This document shows, piece by piece, positions 58,616 to 64,000 of a DNA stretch of 64,000 nucleotides (the first letter of the stretch is position 1; the number at the start of each line of letters is the position of its first letter). The notes below the pieces were generated by a model. The model made no database searches. It worked only from the letters and a program-made list of their open reading frames with translations, and was not told where the DNA came from. The position numbers were made by a program, and so were the translations under genes. This stretch comes from Mallotus nudiflorus (taxonomy: Eukaryota; Streptophyta; Magnoliopsida; Malpighiales; Euphorbiaceae), in the NCBI GenBank assembly GCA_947683625.1, contig CANTUR010000055.1:1612501-1676500 (forward strand), written 5' to 3'.

Positions 58616-61600
58616 TGTAATATCCCGTGTTTTTAAATATTTTTACACTGTACCGGGATATGCAGTATTAATAATTTCCGTATATATATTATGATATTTT
58701 TACGAGTTGATATGTATTTAAAACCTATTTTAATTATTGTGTCTTATTTACAGTGGTTTACGTAAAATTTTCTCAAGACTTTCATTTTCGGGGAAATTTT
58801 CACGTAAATAATTTATTATTAATTATTTTAAATATATTTTCGGACTTGCATGAACTCATATGTATTTTTAAATTACTAAATAAAGCCTATGCGCGTAAAT
58901 ATTTATTTAATCAGGCTTTAGTATATTACCCTAATATTTTATTAATTAATTATTTGTTTATGTGTTATTTAATTATTTTTAATTAATATTAAATTTTAAA
59001 ATATTAAATATTAATTGTGTGGGTGTCATTTTTTTCAAATATTTTATTAAAATTATTTTTTAATTATTTTTTTCTTTTTTTTTCTTCTTTTTCTTTTTCT
59101 TTTTTCTTTTCTTTCTTTTTTCTTTTCTTTTTCTTTTCTTTTCTTCTTCTTCTTCTTCCCGTGCGCGACCCCCTTCCCCTCACCGCTGCTACTCCGATCA
59201 TTTGTCATCAGAGTGCCTCCCCTGCATGTCGCCGTCTTCTCCAGTTGCTCCGCCGCCCCTGGCCTTCTTCCCCGGCGCCGGCTTGTCCCTTTTCTCCATT
59301 TCCGGCCGGAAGCTCCATTTCTTCTTACCTCGCGATTTCGGCCACCATTTTTGACACCGCCAGTCTCTTTCTTCTCCTTGAGCTCCGGTGAGTGTAATTC
59401 TAGCTTTGGTTTGAGCTGAAATGGTCTTGATTTGCTTAGGTTTTGAATTTTCCATTTCGGCCATATTAGGGTTTTTGATTTTTTTAAGCTTCTAATTGAT
59501 TGATTCATGAAAACTCCCTTCACAAATATTGATCCTAGTAGCTTAATCTACATGTATGAATTTTTGGAGATTATTTGGATTTTTGGGTATTTTTGAATAT
59601 TTTAATATTATTTTCTAATTTTCGGAAATTAATTATTTAAATTATGAAATTGTGTTTTATGATAATTATAGGTGTTGAAATGAATTATAGGAATTTATTT
59701 GGAATTTTTATGAATTTCTATGTATTTATTTTGAATTATTGAAGTTTATGTAATTTTGGGAAATTAGGGTTAATTATGTTTTTAATTGAATTTAATTGGT
59801 TAATTGAGTTTAATTATTAATATTATTGATAAATATGTTGATAAAATTAATTTTGGATAATTATACTATTTTTGGTGAATTTTTGAAGTAATTTTAGTAT
59901 ATTTATATATATAGGGGTATTTTAGTAATTTTACACAAAATTGGCTAAAAATGTAATTTAATTGATTTTAATAGTTATTTAAGGTATAAAAATGATTTCT
60001 ACAAATTATTTGGTATTTTTAACTAATTAAAACTATTTTTCGTGAATTATTTTCAATTATATATATAATATACGATTTTTCTAATAAAATGAGTTTTTAT
60101 CGGTTTTTATTGTGTTTAAAGGTTAATTATGTGATTTCTATTTATAAAATGTATTTCTAGGTTATAAGGGTATTTTTGATATTTCTGAAATTGTTCTGTG
60201 TTTGTGGACCCCGGTCGGTAGATTGTAGTCTGGAGTCCGACCGAGGGGTTGTGGTTGAGTGTTGAGCTTGTTTTTCGAAGTGTGTTTCTTTGCAGGGTCG
60301 GCTCTACTCTTTGAGTAGAGAGATGTCCGTTTTACAGGGGAGGTTCTGTCAAATTTTTGATAGAATTCTCGTAAAACGTGATATCCGATCGAACCCTAAT
60401 CTCAATTCTATATTTAATACTCTAGATCGAATTCTAGGATTTCTGTTAGGTTTATTCTAATGTCGGTTATTTATTGTTTGTTTAGTTGCGCCGAAACCGA
60501 GGGCTAGTGGACCAGGCCCGTCGGATCCATCTCGTGGAGTGCACTAGGGTGAGTTACTATTTTATATATATGTGCTTTAGGATGCATGATTTTAGAAATA
60601 CATGTTTCATTTTGACTAAATATGCATAAATAACGTGATTTGTATTTAAGTATATTTTTGGTATATATTAAATTATATGCATGTTTTATAAATAAATTAT
60701 ATTTAAAATATTTTTAAATATATTTCGAGCTTAATTTATGATTTAATTGGATTTATTTGACGTATATATACTCGAAATATACCTGGTTTACTTTTGGTAT
60801 ATTTTCAGTATATATATGGTTTATATTGTTATTTTATTTAATTTAATGCATCATTTATTTGTGAATGGATGTTTTATATTTATTAATGAAGGATATCGAT
60901 AGAACGTGCTACCTAGTGGGCAGCACTAGGGCCGAGTATGTACCGGTACGCCTATAGTATTTAGGCTATATTACTAACCTATTTATGGATATTGATTGAT
61001 TATGATTATTAGATGTGTGAGATGTGATTTGGGTGTGATTGCTGGAGCTCGATTGACCAAGTGTCTCGGGGCCAATCACACTGGCAGTCAGACTGCTGGA
61101 GCTTGGTTGACTTAGTGTCTCGGGGCCAGTCTACTGTCTAAATGGATTAAGTGGACATATTTGGATTAAGTGAGCCTGTATGGCTAGAGTGTTGTCTAAC
61201 ACTGTTTTCGAGGTTGCGATATTCTAGGGTTCTATGTGATCCTTCATAAACGATGATTTTCAGTAAAATATATATAAAATGATTTTATTGCATTTGTATG
61301 TATTTGCCTGTATATATACATATTAGATATATACTTTTGACTGTATGCATTGTCATGTAGTATGCATGTATATATATTATAGTAATTCACTCAGTGAGGT
61401 CTGACTCCCCTCCGTTGACTATTTTTCAGGAGAGTCAACATCTTCAGACCTCAGTAGCAGGCCCATACGCCGGATTTCTTCCGCCCCGGCTTCTTTGTGT
61501 AAACTGCTTACTTGAGTCTTATTTTTATAATCTAGACACTGCAGTAGTTGTAAATTAATTGTGGGATTTTATGTATTTTATTTATGTGAGATATTGTATT

Positions 61601-61804
61601 ATACTTGAACTGGATTTGTATTAAAAGATTTATATATGAGAGATGGATATTATTTTGGATATTTATGATTTTTATTTCCGCTGCATTATACATTGTTATT
61701 ATTATTGCATATTTTATTTTATTTTTAGGCTTGCTACGGGTTCTGGATTCGAAAGAATTTCCGTTCCCTAGCTCCAGTCATGACCCCTGTTTTGGGTCGT
61801 GACA
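58616..61804 (+). repeat. 3' LTR of the Tekay-like element (3,189 bp)
   Basis: Collinear with 50484-53607. Differences include a second copy of a 54-bp unit (units at 61041 and 61095). Long open frames over the pyrimidine tract (59017-59523, both strands) mirror those in the 5' LTR. Confidence 0.95.
61041..61148. repeat. Two tandem 54-bp units in the 3' LTR
   Basis: Each begins GCTGGAGCT(C/T)G and contains AGTGTCTCGGGGCCA. The 5' LTR keeps only one (52898-52951), which looks like a fusion product: its start resembles unit 1 and its end unit 2. Confidence 0.9.
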
Positions 61805-61809
61805 GTACT
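61805..61809. repeat. Right target-site duplication of the Tekay-like element
   Basis: GTACT, identical to 50479-50483. Confidence 0.95.
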
Positions 61810-62130
61810 TTACGTTTGTTGGAAAGAATTTGATCACTTAGAGGAGCAAGAAACAAAAGGTTGTGGTAAGGTCGAGTGCTGAAGTTGAGTTTAGAGATAT
61901 TGTTCATAATGTATGTGAGTTGCTTTGAATAAAACAAATTGTTTAAGATCTGGGACTAAATCATCTAAATCATATATTGTTACATTGTGATAATAAAGTA
62001 GCCATAGCTATTGCAAATAACCCGGTTCAACATGATCAAACTAGCATTTGGAGGTTGACAGACATTTCATCAAAAATCATTTCAATCAAGTAATAATTGA
62101 GTTTCCACTTGTTTTTTTTTTCTCAGATTC
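61810..62130 (+). pseudogene. Copia C RNase H, right part
   Basis: Continues the frame broken at 50483: YFTFVGKNLI, then SKKQKVVVRSSAEVEFRDI (61845-61900, active-site Glu region), LLHCDNKVAIAIANNPVQH (61975-62030, Asp in C-D-N) and a DISSKII piece. A stop and a frameshift occur near 61928-61950 and after 62060. Confidence 0.85.
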
Positions 62131-62220
62131 AACTAACTGACATCTTCATAAAGCATGTGTCTAAAAAAAATTCTACAGCTCAGTTGAGAATGATTAATAT
62201 ATACTCACCAACTTAGAGGA

Positions 62221-62454
62221 TGTTGAAGTGAGCTCCAGAAAGTTAAAAATTTGATTATATATATATTAGAAATAAAATCTTGTATACAATTATAAATTAA
62301 AATTTTAATTTATTTAAAAAGTTATTATATTTTAATTAGTGTGTAATTAATTTTTTTATATGTATATATAAGAAATATAATTCCTTTTATAAATATAAAA
62401 AAAATATAATTCTTCTAATTTTTTTTCTTCTTTTCCTCTTAATTTTATTATTCA
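62221..62454 (+). repeat. 3' LTR of Copia C
   Basis: Starts TGTTGAAGTGAGC right after the purine-rich ACTTAGAGGA and ends TTATTATTCA. About 234 bp; the better-preserved copy of the pair. Confidence 0.85.
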
Positions 62455-62459
62455 CATGC
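62455..62459. repeat. Right target-site duplication of Copia C
   Basis: CATGC versus CATAC on the left (4 of 5). Confidence 0.6.
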
Positions 62460-64000
62460 ATTACAATAGACGCCAACTCCACCAATGGCGCCTACAAAAT
62501 TGCGAGCTTCATAGACGTCTCTTCCTAAATGCATATCCACTCTTCCACTTTAAGGGCAGGATCTTCCTTTTTGGGTAGATAAATATAGGCATACGTGTCC
62601 CTAGCATATTACCATCGATCTTTCAAAGAAGTAGATATAGTCGAGACATAAGATATATCATGTGGATGTTGTGGGACTTTTTGGGCATTATGACAAACAT
62701 CAATCCACGTTGCTCTATGTTACAGAACAAATAATGTAACGTGGCTAGTTTTTTTCGTCAAATGGAATTTAATATTTTTTTATCGATGTAATTTATTAGT
62801 ACTCGCATTAGTTTATTAGTTAGGAGGAGAAATTTTTTTAATTACTTCAAATTTAATATTGCAAGATTGGAACCTAAAATTTAAAATTCTAAGACTTCCG
62901 TCTTGCTAAAAGACTAAACCTCCTCGGTGAATTTAACATTTTAACTAATTAAATTAAATTAAATAATAAAAAGTGTCAATTTTCAAATAAAAGAGTATAA
63001 AATTTTTCTGCCCTGCTTAGTAGAACAATTTTGTAAAATTTATTAAAATTCAATTTTGTACATAAAATAATTGAATATATTATTTTGAATATAGACAATT
63101 TTTTTAAAAAAATATAAAAATATGCAAATAAGAAGATTAAATAAGACTAAATAATGATTGAAATGAAAAAAGTAAAGGAGAACATTAGAAAAATTTTGAA
63201 CAGAAAGAAGAAAAAGACCGAAGATGATGGAAATCAGAAAACGATACAAAGGTGATGAAGATGACTAAGGACAGGAAATTGTCACGGGTTAATACCAAAG
63301 TATATGGTAGACATAATTAATAATTGTTTGTTAAATGGTAAAATATTTAAATAATTTTAGCAAAAATTTTGAATTCCAATTATTAACATATATTAAAAAA
63401 TTTATATTTTGTTAAATTCACTCAATTTAATATGAAATTAGTGAAGAATTATATATATATTTTTTATAACTATCAATACTAAAAATAAATATTTTTTGAT
63501 TTTTTTTAAAATTTTAATACTATTATATTTTTTTATTTTTAGAAAAATTAATTACTCTCTTTTCTCTTTAGCTAATAAATAAATAGAGATCACGGGCTGT
63601 GAACTTCTTCTATGCATGCAGAGGCGGTGGATCCATCGTACTTTGAAATTATTATATTAACAATAACACTTGACAAGCTTTTACATGATTGTGTAGTAGA
63701 TATCAAACACATTTTCAACCAAAAAAACAAAATAGATAGAAAAAAAGAAGACGTCAAACACACATTTCAGAAGCTACGATGTGGAAAGATCCATCCATCC
63801 ATCCCACATTTTTATTTGTTTGTTTCTTTCAATGTGTAGCACCATTTTAATTTTCAATGCATCTTCATATCTTTGCTTACGTTTTCCTGTTTTTATATTT
63901 GCTATTTATTTATTATTAATTTCATTTCATTTTTATATACTCATATACTTTTAGAAATATTCAAATCTGTAATAACATTTGATTAGTGGCAACATAATAT
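62460..64000. other. AT-rich flank, no supported gene
   Basis: A less AT-rich stretch at 62465-62720 might be debris of a host gene on the minus strand, with short peptide-like runs such as TYAYIYLPKKEDPALKVEEW, but it contains stops and I cannot name it. The 75-codon open frame at 63612-63839 has no motif. The remainder is A/T homopolymer-rich. Confidence 0.5.

Larger units (their letters stand above)
50484..61804 (+). mobile_element. Tekay/Del-like Gypsy LTR retrotransposon, complete in structure
   Basis: An 11.3-kb element with 3.1-3.2-kb LTRs, tRNA-Met PBS, one gag-pol frame (53808-58559), a polypurine tract, and a perfect 5-bp duplication GTACT. Protease, RT, RNase H, integrase order marks Gypsy. 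The C-terminal VKVLWHSNRVEEHTWETE block, a chromodomain-like tail of the Tekay/Del clade, and the long LTRs point to that clade. Fifteen in-frame stops make it non-autonomous. It lies in the RNase H domain of Copia C. Confidence 0.95.
46302..62454 (+). mobile_element. Copia element C, split by the Tekay-like Gypsy element
   Basis: A Copia element of about 4.8 kb once the nested element at 50484-61804 and its duplicated 5 bp are discounted. Order: LTR (46302-46578), tRNA-Met PBS, gag with zinc knuckle, protease, GAG-pre-integrase, integrase, RT, RNase H, LTR (62221-62454). Integrase before RT is the Copia order. All domains carry several stops, so it is inactive. RNase H coding sequence stops at 50483 and resumes at 61810. 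Confidence 0.9.

Noticed and set aside
62465..62720. Possible host gene fragment on the minus strand
   Set aside because: Composition is less AT-rich but frames contain stops and no family could be recognised.
63612..63839. 75-codon open frame near the right end
   Set aside because: No motif, no supporting promoter, and a length expected by chance in 64 kb.

Overview
The window reads as nuclear DNA of a flowering plant, most likely a eudicot. It is strongly AT-rich. The one intact gene is a plant-type secreted aspartyl protease, and almost everything else recognisable belongs to plant transposon families: Copia, Gypsy (Athila-like and Tekay/Del-like), L1-type LINEs with a terminal RNase H, hAT, and a Mutator-like foldback. 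I see no rRNA, tRNA, CRISPR or bacterial-type operon. Identifications come from reading motifs by eye; no database was searched.

Layout. 1-502: edge of a minus-strand Copia element (PBS plus LTR). 677-853: a short TRIM-like LTR with a snRNA-type promoter motif. 3644-5139: the aspartyl protease gene (minus strand) with TATA box and poly(A) signal. 5.2-12.9 kb: AT-rich intergenic DNA with a 1.2-kb non-autonomous hAT element (10390-11610) that carries an internal 390-bp tandem duplication. 12.9-16.2 kb: decayed minus-strand LINE. 16.2-17.6 kb: T/TTG-rich simple DNA. 17.6-21.96 kb: two decayed minus-strand Copia elements. 22.0-38.58 kb: a decayed plus-strand LINE split by two insertions. The first is a hAT element (26699-28271) that itself contains a Mutator-like foldback (27131-27598). 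The second is a 9-kb Athila-like Gypsy element (29165-38203) that itself seems to contain a solo LTR (35463-36483). 40442-44280: a solo LTR related to the Tekay-like family. 46302-62454: a Copia element whose RNase H domain was hit by an 11.3-kb Tekay-like Gypsy element (50484-61804) flanked by a perfect 5-bp target duplication. 62.5-64 kb: AT-rich DNA with no convincing gene.

The genes do not form a pathway. The window is one single-copy gene beside a nested transposon graveyard. Its main value is the readable insertion history: several junctions keep target-site duplications, and host reading frames resume on the far side of the inserts. The Tekay-like element keeps one continuous gag-pol frame of about 1,584 codons, broken only by 15 in-frame stop codons and no frameshift. 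That pattern suggests C-to-T decay of methylated DNA. I found no system that I would call a previously undescribed biological machine.
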